Shown here piece after piece: positions 53,414 through 64,000 of a DNA stretch of 64,000 bases. Location of the stretch: contig OY754980.1 in NCBI GenBank assembly GCA_963576475.1, positions 5,318,790 to 5,382,789 on the forward strand. Reading direction: 5' to 3'. The DNA is from Molanna angustata (taxonomy: Eukaryota > Arthropoda > Insecta > Trichoptera > Molannidae). Made by a program: the position numbers and the translations under genes. How positions within the stretch are numbered: the first letter of the stretch is position 1; each line of letters begins with the position of its first letter. The notes under the pieces are model-generated. The model was not told the origin of the DNA. It saw nothing but the letters and a program-made list of their open reading frames with translations, and searched no databases.

Positions 53414-55270
53414 TAAACTTACATACAGTTTCATCTCCCAAGCTCAGGAATCCTCCCAAAAATATATCCTCCAAATTTTCAATAACATATATAATACAGG
53501 AATCATCTCTGACGATTGGAAAACCCAAATCATCATACCAATTCTGAAACCTGACAAAAATCCCAATAATGGAGATTCCTATCGACCAATAGCGCTATCC
53601 ACAACCATGAGTAAAATCATGGAACACCTGGTAAAGGACCGATTGGAACATTATATGGAAACTAACAATCTTCTCCCTAGAATGCAATTTGGTTTCAGAA
53701 AAGGGAAAAGTACAGCAGATAACCTAAGCATATTCATAACGGATGTCCACCTATCCAAATCAAGAAAAGAATCCTTATGCAAAGTCTTTCTAGACATGAA
53801 AGCGGCATAGGACAATGTTCTCATTGATATTTTGATTAAATCTCTCCTAGATAAAGGAGTTCCACGAAAAACAGCCCTTTTTATTCTAAATCTGTTGAGT
53901 GGAAGAAACATTGTCTTAAACGCTGACAGCAATAGAAAGAAAAATCGAAGAACATGGAAAGGACTTCCGTAAGGCTATGTTTTGGCCCCTCTTTTATTCA
54001 ATATTTACATGTCTAATGTAGAAAAAATTGTTACCAATCATGCAAGAATCCTTCAATATGCAGATGATATTATGATATATGTATCTGACAGTTCACTTGA
54101 GAAGGCTGAGAGGAGCTTGAATCTGGCCCTCCTAAGCCTCAGAAAGTGGCTTGATTCACATGGCCTTCAACTGTCACCTCATAAAAGCCAGGTCATGATT
54201 TTCTCTCACAAAAGAACTGTACCCGACATTAATGTAATATTTGATAACATTCGCATTCCCATTGTTCATCAAACAAAATTTCTTGGATTGGTTATACACA
54301 AAAAACTCTCATTCAAACCTCACACTGAGCATGTGATTTATAAGTGTGAGAAGGCTATCAACGTACTTAGGTCGGTTTCTCGGGTCTGGTGGGGCGCTCA
54401 CCCCAAAACCCTAAAATTGTTATACAATGCTCTTGTACACTCCCATCTGGATTACGCTTCTTTTTTAATAGATTCCCTCCCAAAATATGTCTCCTACCAA
54501 CTAGAAAAAATTCAATCCAGTGCTCTTCGCATTATAATCGGTGCCATGAAATCTTCTCCAATCTCTGCTCTGCAAGTGGAATGTGGGGAAACTCCTCTTC
54601 CACTTCGCCGACAATACCTTGCAGACAGATATTTCATTAGAGATTCTCGAATATCAAATCACCCTATCATCCCAAAAATTAAGCTTCTGTCTGAATACTC
54701 CTCATCTAAATCATACTGGAGACATAAAAAATCTCTACCACTTCTCATTGATAACTACAAATTTCTCAACTCCTTTTCAACTCCATTCTTCAGTGACACC
54801 AAGTTCCCTATCTTTTCTTGCCCTCACGAATCAAACACTTTCTTTCCAAACATTTCCGATTTAAAGCTCCAAAAACATCACAACAATACACCTAATCTTT
54901 TCCGAGAAATCATAAATTCTGAATGGGAAAACCACGTCCCCATTTACACAGATGGTTCCAAAAAGGAAGGAAAGCCTACTCTAGTAGGGGCAGCGCTCTT
55001 CTGTCCCTCTTTAAATAAGTCTGCTAAGTTCAAACTCCCACCAGAAACATCTATTTTCAACGCATAATGTATAGCTATTTTAGAGGCAGTTAATTTCGTA
55101 TCCACAAACAATATCCCAAATTCCATTATTCTTACCGACTCTCTCAGTGCAGTTAAGGCGATATCTTCCAACCCCAAAAACCTTATCAACCACCTCACTG
55201 TTCTCCAAATCAAGCACAAGCACATTTTAGTTGTTACTGAAGATGGATTGATAAATCCGAAAACGTAATA
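53414..55270 (+). pseudogene. LINE with RT and RNase H domains (I/R1-like), three nonsense codons
   Basis: One frame runs from about 53415 to 55267, broken only by TAG (53808), TAA (53970) and TAA (55065). RT: IIIPILKPDKNPNNGDSYRP IALS, QFGFRKGKSTADNL, VFLDMKAA (then the first stop), ILQYADDIMIY (catalytic YADD). RNase H: PIYTDGSKKEGKPTLVGAAL (first Asp), TSIFNA*CIAILEAV (the Glu codon of FNAE is replaced by TAA) and IILTDSLSAVKAI (Asp). RNase H after RT places it in the I/R1/LOA group. The N-terminal nucleocapsid and endonuclease parts are missing. Confidence 0.88.
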
Positions 55271-55324
55271 ACGAAAAATAAATGTGAAGTGGATTATACA
55301 AAGTTTTTTTTTGTTCATGTTTTA

Positions 55325-56115
55325 GTAAAAATTACTAAAATATTTTGCTAAACAATAAGTGTTTATTGAAACGATTAAACTGTACAACATTGGGACACAT
55401 GCTCCCAAAAAGGACAAGTGTACAGTGTGTGAAAGAACAGGCACTCCGCCAGCAGAACACCTGGCAGAAAAAGGGGCAACAAAGAAAGCATTTGGTGATG
55501 ATCAAATTCGAGACCAAAATGATCCTACATTTTTATATGTCTCATTTGATCTCCAAAATGTCTTGAATACTCCACATGGGGAGAGTATGTTATTATACTA
55601 CTCAAGAAAATATGCCATGTGTAATTTAACATTTTATGAAAGTGTAACGAGGAAGAGCCATTGTAATTTGTGGGGGGAAAATGATGGGAAGTGTGGAGCT
55701 TTATTTAATTACTTGAGTATTATAGACAAAAGAGGAGTGACAATAAATTTAGCTCTTTATTGCGACAACTGCCCCGGTCAAAATAAGAACCGGCAAGTGA
55801 TTGCTACAATTCTATTTTTTTTTTAAATGTGGCTGTCAATTTCAAAACAATAGCTCTTAATTTTTTACTCCCGGGGCACACATATATGCCTGTACAGAAA
55901 AAAAATTATATGGGCCCCATGAGAATGGCCTACCATTATAACAAAAGCCAGAGTAAAACCAGAAAATTATGGTGTTTCTGTGTTAGACCATTATTTTTTT
56001 GAAGACTGGAAAAAAATCCAAGGAGAAATTTTTCCAGATAATACCAAATCTGAAGATGGGAAAAAGTTAGGAATAAAAAATATAAGCATAGTATTAAATA
56101 TCAATGAGAATTTAT
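55325..56115 (+). pseudogene. SD.C.GQN-family transposase (copy 5)
   Basis: A 155-codon frame (55359-55826) reads THAPKKDKCTVCERTG, LYVSFDLQNVLNTPHGESML LYYSRKYAMCNLTFYE, CNLWGENDGKCGALFNYLSI and INLALYCDNCPGQNKNRQVI, the most canonical version of the FDLQ and D.C.GQNKN blocks. After a frameshift in poly-T (55822) come HTYMPV and APWEWPTIITKARVKPENYG VSVLDHYFFEDWKKI. The E-containing HS.ME.D..H..IE block is deleted. It runs into the 122-bp array. Confidence 0.8.
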
Positions 56116-56136
56116 TGAGTAGAGATTATCCTATTT

Positions 56137-56872
56137 TTTTAATGCTTGATTGAAGGAATGTAGAATACTTTCTAGGTAGATTGCAATCGAACTTGGAATC
56201 CTTTTATAGTCGACTCCATGTCATTGTGATCTTAGTATTATTGACATTTGAAACTGTTTTTTAATGCTTGATTGAAGGAATGTCGAATACTTTCTAGGTA
56301 GATTGCAATCGAACTTCGAATCCTTTTATAGTCGACTCCATGTCATTGTGATCTTAGTATTATTGACATTTGAAACTGTTTTTTAATGCTTGATTGAAGG
56401 AATGTAGAATACTTTCTAGGTAGATTGCAATCGAACTTCGAATCCTTTTATAGTCGACTCCATGTCATTGTGATCTTAGTATTATTGACATTTGAAACTG
56501 TTTTTTAATGCTTGATTGAAGGAATGTAGAATACTTTCTAGGTAGATTGCAATCGAACTTCGAATCCTTTTATAGTCGACTCCATGTCATTGTGATCTTA
56601 GTATTATTGACATTTGAAACTGTTTTTTAATGCTTGATTGAAGGAATGTAGAATACTTTCTAGGTAGATTGCAATCGAACTTCGAATCCTTTTATAGTCG
56701 ACTCCATGTCATTGTGATCTTAGTATTATTGACATTTGAAACTGTTTTTTAATGCTTGATTGAAGGAATGTAGAATACTTTCTAGGTAGATTGCAATCGA
56801 ACTTCGAATCCTTTTATAGTCGACTCCATGTCATTGTGATCTTAGTATTATTGACATTTGAAACTGTTTTTT
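56137..56872. repeat. tandem array, 122-bp unit, 6 copies
   Basis: The unit starts TTTTTTAATGCTTGATTGAA GGAATGTAGAATACTTTCTA and ends GACATTTGAAACTG. Copies differ at single positions only (e.g. TGTCGAATAC in copy 2, AACTTGG in copy 1). It lies directly 3' of transposase copy 5 and may be a subterminal repeat of that element. Confidence 0.95.
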
Positions 56873-56879
56873 CTAGTAA

Positions 56880-58260
56880 ATTTTTCTGTTGCTTTCCTTT
56901 GTTTTGCTTAATGTTTCATCAACTATGAGGAAAGAAACCCTGGAAGTTAGTTATGAGATAATTTTTTAAAATTGCTTGGGATTGGTTCTTTACCAATGAG
57001 TAGGTGAAAAATGGAGTTAATGTATAGATTATAAGTTTTGTAATATTGCTTGGGATTGTTTTTTTACCAAAGAGTAGGTGAAAAATACTTCATCAGAACT
57101 TTAAGGAACCATTTGGTCTCCGTTGTAAAAGACTGATGACGTAATTTGTTAGTTGAGAGATCTGTTCGTGTGTTCTGTTTTCCCACATGAGGGCCAGGAA
57201 GGAATTGGCCAATAATATATTCCTTACTACATGAGAGCGGGTCCAGACTTGCGCTGACAATACAGACTGTGGGGGCTAAATTAGAAAAAATAGGATTTTC
57301 ACCCAGTGTGAAAAAATCTTATATAATTTGTTTTGATGTTTCTTTAAGCAAGAAACAACTTAGTGTAAATTAATATTGTTCAAAGAAGGACAGAGGGTGT
57401 TGATAATAATCCAAACCTGGTGTAAATTGGAAATCCTTAATTTTTTATGTAAGATGTTTGTATCATTGCTTTGTTGAAAATTTATTTTCATTTCAATTTT
57501 TAATTTATTCTTGATTTTTTTTTTGTGGTTTGAAAGACAAAGACTTCACTGTTGCGTCTGATTCTGAAGCGAAAGAATTGGATATAATCAGTGAGGGAAA
57601 TTCTCTTTTAAATAGTGTCTACATTTATATAATTATGTTAATTATTCACCTTGTATTTCTTTGTCCTAAAAATAGCCTGGCGGGTTCTTACTCGATAAAT
57701 TCAAACCATCCTTGAATAACAGATTAAGTTTTTCTTAGAAAATTTCTTGTGGAAATTGTCAATGAATATTATAAGTCAAGATAATATTTTATGATCCATG
57801 ATCTGAATGTTGAATATTCTATTGCCAATTTTAAAGGATGTTTTTGTTTGTTTCTTTATTTAATCTGTTTCAGGATACCCAACGTAAACTCTTACCTTAG
57901 TTTAACACAGACATTCATCCTCAATATATATTAGGTCTATTTAGGTTGTGTGGCGGTAGACCTTGAAATTTTCTTCCGGGTGGGGTGTATTGTCATGTTA
58001 TTTTTTTAAAATAACCTGATTACCTCCTCTCAGAAGAAACATGAGAGGACAATCCTTTTTTAAAAAATATTTAACCCATTGATTAAAATTATGTTATTAG
58101 GCAGCATTTTTTGTCTGCGTGCAACACCTTTGCCAAATCGCAAACGGAAACACCGTATAGACCTCCTTTTTTTGTCTTACCAAACGAGGAGTGACATACT
58201 AAAATGTCTGCGGACATTACCTAAGTAAAAAAATGAGTGATATATAAAAAAAATTATATA
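56880..58260. other. no gene recognised; possible 3' part of the element at 55325
   Basis: TGCTTGGGATTG(G/T)TTTTTACCAA.GAGTAGGTGAAAAAT occurs twice (56974-57010, 57046-57090). A 61-codon frame at 57530 has an acidic start and a hydrophobic end but no family match. AGAGCGGGTCC at 57235 resembles the subterminal word of the transposon at 31235. Confidence 0.3.
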
Positions 58261-58263
58261 TCA

Positions 58264-58755
58264 CTGCTCAACATTCTCACGATACAAGACACAGACTTCA
58301 ACTAATCACTCCGAAGACGAATACTGCATACGGACATAGACATTATCAATACTTGGCTCCAAAAATACTAAATTTAGTTGCTAAAGACATAAAGGACATA
58401 CAAATAATGAAGAAAACAAGACTAAAACTAACAATTCATACATGGCTATATAATAAAGGGATTAACTATTGTCAGCAAATTGTCAAACCTTAACAACATA
58501 TTATGTATACAACAAATCTCACATAGGACTAACATAGTGAAATATAGACTGCACAATATAACAACATACATATATTATGTAACTAATTATTATGTAACTA
58601 GTATACCACCTCGGAACAGGCCTGGCCTAGTGAGGTGGTACAAACCAACCCATATATTTGAAATAATTTTAAGTGTAATTTTACTGATGTATTTTTAATT
58701 GTACTTTTTTGTAATTTTTTATTTTTGGTATTAATAATAAAAAAAAAAAATTGAC
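58264..58755 (+). mobile_element. LINE 3' end with hairpin UTR, copy 4
   Basis: HDTRHRLQLITPKTNTAYGH RHYQYLAPKILNLVAKDI (58275-58390) is the C-terminal block of a Jockey/CR1-like LINE. The UTR contains the hairpin ACCACCTCGGAACAGGCCTG GCCTAGTGAGGTGGT (58605-58639) and ends AATAATAAAAAAAAAA. The same hairpin is in three other tails here. Confidence 0.75.
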
Positions 58756-58759
58756 TGTC

Positions 58760-59510
58760 CAGTGGAATTAGTTTGGAAATGGGTAAGTCTCCATGTTTTT
58801 TATAGTCAATATAATTTGTCTAGCGTCCACCGACACAATAATTTGTGTATGAATGTCGTTTTCAGAGTTAACGAGTATCTTAAATTTTTCCCACTAGTTT
58901 CCTTGAGGACCAATTATCGATGAATATCATTCTTTAATAGTACCTATCTAATATAGAGACAAAGCAATATTTCCCAAATAAAAATGAAATTTAAGTGATT
59001 TACATTTTTACAAGATGGCGGAGTATGCCGCGTATTCCATCTTCGATTAATACAAACATTTCAGCGACAAACGACTTCCATTGATCTCGTCTAGTGAATC
59101 ATCAACCTATATTAATGTTATTAATATTTTAAATTTATATTACTACAACATGATGGTATTCATGTAACTTATAAAACAAAATTTGTTTGCTCTTCGACTT
59201 TTTTGTCGAATTAAATTGTTGAAATGAACAATAATGCTATAATGTAAATTTGGCCAAATTGATGTAATTCTGAACCTTTTGTTAGTAATGTTTTTCTTGG
59301 TTATACCTTGTCAATGATAAAATCTTTAAATATCAAATCGAAATAATCAAAATTTTTTTTTTGGTTGCATTGTTCATCAAGGATAAAATCTTTAAATAAT
59401 GGAAATATGAAATAATCATCGTCTTTTTCTGTATATTTTTTTGCTTTGTCACGATTTATTAGTAATGAAGTCGTTATATTTTAAAAATTTATATTTTCAA
59501 AGTCGTTATT
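58760..59510. other. no gene seen
   Basis: AT-rich sequence. TCAA(G/T)GATAAAATCTTTAAATA occurs twice (59311-59331, 59378-59398), a short direct duplication. Confidence 0.35.
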
Positions 59511-59514
59511 ATTT

Positions 59515-59690
59515 TATATCGAATCCTGTAGAACTAACTATATATTAAACACATTTGTTAATAGAGCCTGTATTAGCTTCAATAATAACTATATGACCAA
59601 TACAAAGATAGACCTGTTTTCATCAAGCATTGCATCCTATAAAAAAGAATTGTTAAAATCGATAAATGGATATATAGTCTCTTGAACTAC
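59515..59690 (+). mobile_element. LINE 3' coding end, same family as 13337-14257
   Basis: ESCRTNYILNTFVNRACISF NNNYMTN, then IDLFSSSIASYKKELLKSIN GYIV matches the last about 55 residues of the minus-strand LINE at 13337-14257 almost residue for residue. Similarity ends just after the stop, so the two copies have different 3' sequence there. Confidence 0.85.
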
Positions 59691-59694
59691 ACGT

Positions 59695-60170
59695 CATGTT
59701 GTTTACCACAAATGGTGGTATCAGTGTATAAGTATGAATGCTTTGTATAGTGGTGTGTTTGTGGTCGCACGTTGCGCGGGCCGATTTACTACACATATAC
59801 GTCCCCCCCTTCCCCTCCCCGCAGTGTGTCCCATCACGTCGTATCCATCTCCATGGGCAGTCTAGCAGTGAAGATTATATTATGTTACACTTTATTGTAT
59901 TGTGTTGCATTGTGTTGTATTGTGTTATGTTATATTTGCCCGATTTCCCCAAGGCTCCTTAACTTAAAAAATCACATTAACCACTCAGCGCAAAATTGCA
60001 TTTCACCAAACAATCTTAGCCTCGCTTAGCGACGTCGGCGCATAAAATTTTAAGTGGCGGTCTCTAGTGGATTAACCGTCATAAGCGTCACTTAACGCGT
60101 TTGACAGATAGATATTTGGGTTACGATTTCGTCGCAGAGTTGTTTTATTATTGAATTTATCTTTTTTTTT
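59695..60170. other. no gene seen
   Basis: A C-rich patch (59800-59830) and TTGTGTTGTATTGTGTT runs near 59898-59925. Two overlapping short frames are low-complexity. Confidence 0.35.
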
Positions 60171-60177
60171 GTAAAAT

Positions 60178-60354
60178 TTAAGTTATATTTTGTTTATTAT
60201 CATCTTGGAAGATGGCTGGATTCGTGAAATCGTTGAATAGACATGCTCCATCCGTTTGTTTTGAAGTAATTGCCGTGTTTTTTGAAACTAATTCAATTAA
60301 TTTAGTTTTTTCACTGGGGATAAAATTTGTAGAACGTTTCCTTGGTTTATCCAT
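60178..60354 (-). pseudogene. Myb/SANT-like DNA-binding protein, N-terminal remnant
   Basis: ATG at 60354 opens 58 codons: MDKPRKRSTNFIPSEKTKLI ELVSKN and SKQTDGA match the start of the Myb/SANT-like domain (..KRS.NFT..E...L..LV......I..K.TD)  found in many insect Harbinger-associated and adaptor-like proteins. It then diverges (NPAIFQDDN instead of the expected W) and stops. It is probably a truncated transposon-borne copy. Confidence 0.5.
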
Positions 60355-60359
60355 AATTA

Positions 60360-61075
60360 TACTCTGCTAAATATTATACTCTGATAAATATGCGCGTCCC
60401 GTGTCGAACAATCTCAACAATCAACAAGTGCGAAGCGAATAAACAGCCATGACAGCGAGTATATCCTAGGATGTACACCGATTTTTTAAACCAAACCTAC
60501 AAAAGTTTGGTAAAAATAGATTGGTTAGGTTTGTCTGTAGTTATAATTGCGGCTGGCATGAGCCAGTTGCATTGTATATTAAAAAAAGTAACAAATATTA
60601 AAATAAAATAACTAAATTGGTGTGAATACTAAATAAACTGTCTGTACATGATGTGTCAAAAACAAAAACTGGTGTACAAATAAGGCTACCCTGACAGCGA
60701 GCGCCGCTAGCGCCATCTGTTGGCGCCAGCGGCAATTACCTGTACTCACGAGATCAAAGTAGTACTTTTTTATAATTTTTATATATAGAGTAAAAATCGT
60801 GAAATTCACACGTTAGAATATTTTAATGATATTTTTATAGTTTATTATGTATTTCTTATTTGCATATTTTTTAAAGTAACGTTATCTTGAGTCCATATTC
60901 ATGTTCACCGGAAACATAACAAAAACTAATCCTGACCTTAGCTTAGTGTGGCTGTTATTTGTTGGTGAAATGCAAATTTATTAAGTAAGCCACTTAAGGA
61001 TTTAAGTTTCGAATGGGTACTTAGCTGATGTTCGATTTTGAGGGACCTTGGAGAAAGCGGCCGATTATATTATAT
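60360..61075. other. no gene seen
   Basis: CGCCGCTAGCGCCATCTGTT GGCGCCAGCGGC (60700-60731) is a GC-rich imperfect palindrome, and AAACCAAACCTACAAAAGTT (60488-60507) faces GATTGGTTAGGTTTGTCTGT (60519-60538) in inverted form. No exon was found. Confidence 0.35.
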
Positions 61076-61082
61076 TATAACA

Positions 61083-61200
61083 CCCACTAGGAAATACTGT
61101 AATTGGCGTTATCAACAACAATTTTATCTTACTGTATTATTATATTATTGTATAAGCTGTTGTATTTCTGAATAAAAATAAAATAAATAAAATAAAAAAA
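61083..61200 (+). repeat. LINE 3' UTR end (copy 2 of 12785-12915), (AAAT)n tail
   Basis: TAGGAAATACTGTAATTGGC G...GCTGTTGTATTTCTGAATAA then AAATAAAATAAATAAAATAA matches the minus-strand sequence at 12785-12915. Confidence 0.7.
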
Positions 61201-61824
61201 TAAAACGAAGTAATGGTAAAATCTCCTAATTTAACTGGATTTTTTTATGTAAATAAGATTATGATTGTATAATGATGTTATAGAATGGGTATTTTGAATG
61301 AAAATTACTGTAGAAGCATATTTCCTTTGAATCCTTTCCATGCCATTGTCCCCTCACCGATGTATGAGAATTGTCACTTGTTAAAATAATTTTGGGTGAC
61401 AATAAATGTCAAGTTTAAAAAGGATCAGTACAAGTTTGAAGACCACTGCGTGTGGATGTGTGCACAGAAAAAATAATCAGTGAACCAGGAATAAAGAAGC
61501 ATCGGTGAGACCGTTTAAAATACAGTCCACTACCTAACATCTTTTATACCCATCACCTGATGTTTTCTACAATTAGTATTTGGTTCGATAAAATATATTT
61601 CTATTTTTTTATAATTCTGAGTTTGATATTTATCTCTTCTCCTTATACCTCTTTGATGATCTGACAAGAAATATTTAAGTATTTTGTGATACCTAATAAA
61701 TTATATTATTATTGTCTAATGGGAGTCTTTTCTATAGTCTTCCATCATTTCTTTTCTTTGAATACGAGAAAACTCTCATAGGACAATTTGCGGCCCTGAC
61801 ATATTAAATTCTCATGCTAACTGC

Positions 61825-61872
61825 TGGCTGGCCGGTGGTGCGGGTTCGAGTCCGGGTGGGGTGAAGCCCTAG
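61825..61872 (+). repeat. polymerase III B-box-like SINE scrap
   Basis: GTGCGGGTTCGAGTCCGGGT (61838-61857) contains a consensus B box (GGTTCGAGTCC) in a GC-rich context, but no tRNA fold is complete around it. Confidence 0.35.
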
Positions 61873-62035
61873 GCTTCATCCATCACGGCTTTAACCCTCA
61901 CAATACGTTCAAAGGGAATAATTCCTAAACGATATCACATGGTTACCAAAGAGTCCTCTGTCGACATCACCGAGTCCTCTGCTGGCGGCATTTCCTCGTT
62001 CTTCGCCATTATCAAGCAATTCTATTAGAGCAAAA

Positions 62036-62200
62036 ATGACTGTTCCTCGCAGTATTCAACGTCATCGTTCTTTAGCACGGAAAAGAATTTGGAAGCAGGA
62101 GCCATTCGAAGATAAATTACATTGTTACTCTACTCTGCCCACTAAACCAGTAAGGCGACCAATTGAGTATTTCAATGATTATTTTGACGAGTTCTTAAAA
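62036..62200 (+). pseudogene. possible piggyBac-like transposase N-terminal scrap
   Basis: The frame reads RKRIWKQEPFED and then PVRRPIEYFNDYFDEFLKKL, resembling the W...(P)..YF..FFDE...IV segment of piggyBac-like transposases. The frame then enters the 54-bp array. The match is short, so the family call is tentative. Confidence 0.4.
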
Positions 62201-62201
62201 A

Positions 62202-63389
62202 AATTGCTCATTGCACTAATTTACATCATATGCGTTAAATGGGCAGAGAGCTAAAAATTGCTCATTGCACTAATTTATATCATATGCGTTAAATGGGCAG
62301 AGAGCTAAAAATTGCTCATTGCACTAATTTATATCATATGCGTTAAATGGGCAGAGAGCTAAAAATTGCTCATTGCACTAATTTATATCATATGCGTTAA
62401 ATGGGCAGAGAGCTAAAAATTGCTCATTGCACTAATTTATATCATATGCGTTAAATGGGCAGAGAGCTAAAAATTGCTCATTGCACTAATTTATATCATA
62501 TGCGTTAAATGGGCAGAGAGCTAAAAATTGCTCATTGCACTAATTTATATCATATGCGTTAAATGGGCAGAGAGCTAAAAATTGCTCATTGCACTAATTT
62601 ATATCATATGCGTTAAATGGGCAGAGAGCTAAAAATTGCTCATTGCACTAATTTATATCATATGCGTTAAATGGGCAGAGAGCTAAAAATTGCTCATTGC
62701 ACTAATTTATATCATATGCGTTAAATGGGCAGAGAGCTAAAAATTGCTCATTGCACTAATTTATATCATATGCGTTAAATGGGCAGAGAGCTAAAAATTG
62801 CTCATTGCACTAATTTATATCATATGCGTTAAATGGGCAGAGAGCTAAAAATTGCTCATTGCACTAATTTATATCATATGCGTTAAATGGGCAGAGAGCT
62901 AAAAATTGCTCATTGCACTAATTTATATCATATGCGTTAAATGGGCAGAGAGCTAAAAATTGCTCATTGCACTAATTTATATCATATGCGTTAAATGGGC
63001 AGAGAGCTAAAAATTGCTCATTGCACTAATTTATATCATATGCGTTAAATGGGCAGAGAGCTAAAAATTGCTCATTGCACTAATTTATATCATATGCGTT
63101 AAATGGGCAGAGAGCTAAAAATTGCTCATTGCACTAATTTATATCATATGCGTTAAATGGGCAGAGAGCTAAAAATTGCTCATTGCACTAATTTATATCA
63201 TATGCGTTAAATGGGCAGAGAGCTAAAAATTGCTCATTGCACTAATTTATATCATATGCGTTAAATGGGCAGAGAGCTAAAAATTGCTCATTGCACTAAT
63301 TTATATCATATGCGTTAAATGGGCAGAGAGCTAAAAATTGCTCATTGCACTAATTTATATCATATGCGTTAAATGGGCAGAGAGCTAAA
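62202..63389. repeat. tandem array, 54-bp unit, exactly 22 copies
   Basis: The unit is AATTGCTCATTGCACTAATT TATATCATATGCGTTAAATG GGCAGAGAGCTAAA. All copies look identical except TTACATC in the first. Total length is 1188 bp. The first unit is in frame with the piggyBac-like scrap ([16 protein letters not shown] then stop), so the array grew from its 3' edge. Confidence 0.97.
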
Positions 63390-63422
63390 AAATACATGGA
63401 ATGAAATTTCAAAGCTTCTTGT

Positions 63423-64000
<578 letters not shown>

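Noticed and set aside
57530..57715. small membrane protein gene
   Set aside because: A hydrophobic stretch alone in AT-rich DNA, with no start context, splice sites or family.
61825..61872. tRNA gene
   Set aside because: Only the T-arm/B box is convincing; no D arm, anticodon arm or acceptor pairing could be drawn.

Overview
The window looks like intron-rich, AT-rich, transposon-laden DNA from an insect nuclear genome. The evidence is canonical GT..AG introns, secreted small proteins, a luciferin-monooxygenase-like acyl-CoA synthetase, and insect-type LINE, Penelope, P, hAT, pogo, copia and gypsy relics. A beetle with a large genome would fit, but the sequence alone does not prove the order. 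There are no bacterial operons, rRNA or CRISPR arrays. tRNA-like stretches are SINE heads rather than working tRNAs.

Only three sets of exons look like intact host genes. (1) At 3595-6120 on the minus strand are the first four coding exons of an AMP-forming acyl-CoA synthetase (luciferin 4-monooxygenase / 4CL-like). They splice in phase and end in the SSGTTGLPKG motif; the rest lies beyond base 1. A complete-looking but broken hAT transposon (294-3524) sits in intron 4 and a LINE fragment in intron 2. (2) At 10457-11478 is a three-exon gene for a 117-residue secreted peptide of unknown family. (3) At 14323-15556 is a two-exon gene for a 141-residue secreted WAP-domain protein with an unusually long insert in its disulfide core.

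From about 16 kb onward nearly everything recognisable is mobile DNA, often nested. 16-24 kb holds SINEs, a 59-bp tandem array, a MITE, and gypsy and copia relics. 24-31 kb holds a P-element copy split by a Penelope-like element and by a second P-like 5' end, a third P copy, a GC-rich virus-like coding block, and a SWIM/YqaJ-nuclease pseudogene. 31.2-34.8 kb is one 3.6-kb DNA transposon that landed inside the YqaJ gene; it has inverted ends and clustered subterminal repeats. 35-37.5 kb holds a tyrosine-recombinase-like relic, a possible THAP finger and a circularly permuted A1CF/RBM46-type retropseudogene. 38-46.7 kb holds a pogo piece, the best P-element copy, a Penelope RT and broken transposases. 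48-59.7 kb holds LINEs (one with RNase H), more transposase copies and a 122-bp array. 60-64 kb holds a Myb/SANT-like remnant, a possible piggyBac piece, a 22-copy 54-bp array and an (AT)n tract.

The main theme is a transposase family found at least five times here. It has a basic RKR..NP.NW start, a Cys-rich segment, ESHYCR, FDLQ, D.C.GQNKN and GHS.ME.D..H..IE motifs. The copy at 31235-34820 provides ends, subterminal repeats and an interrupted target gene, so this family can be described as a DNA transposon from sequence evidence. I could not search databases, so novelty is not established.
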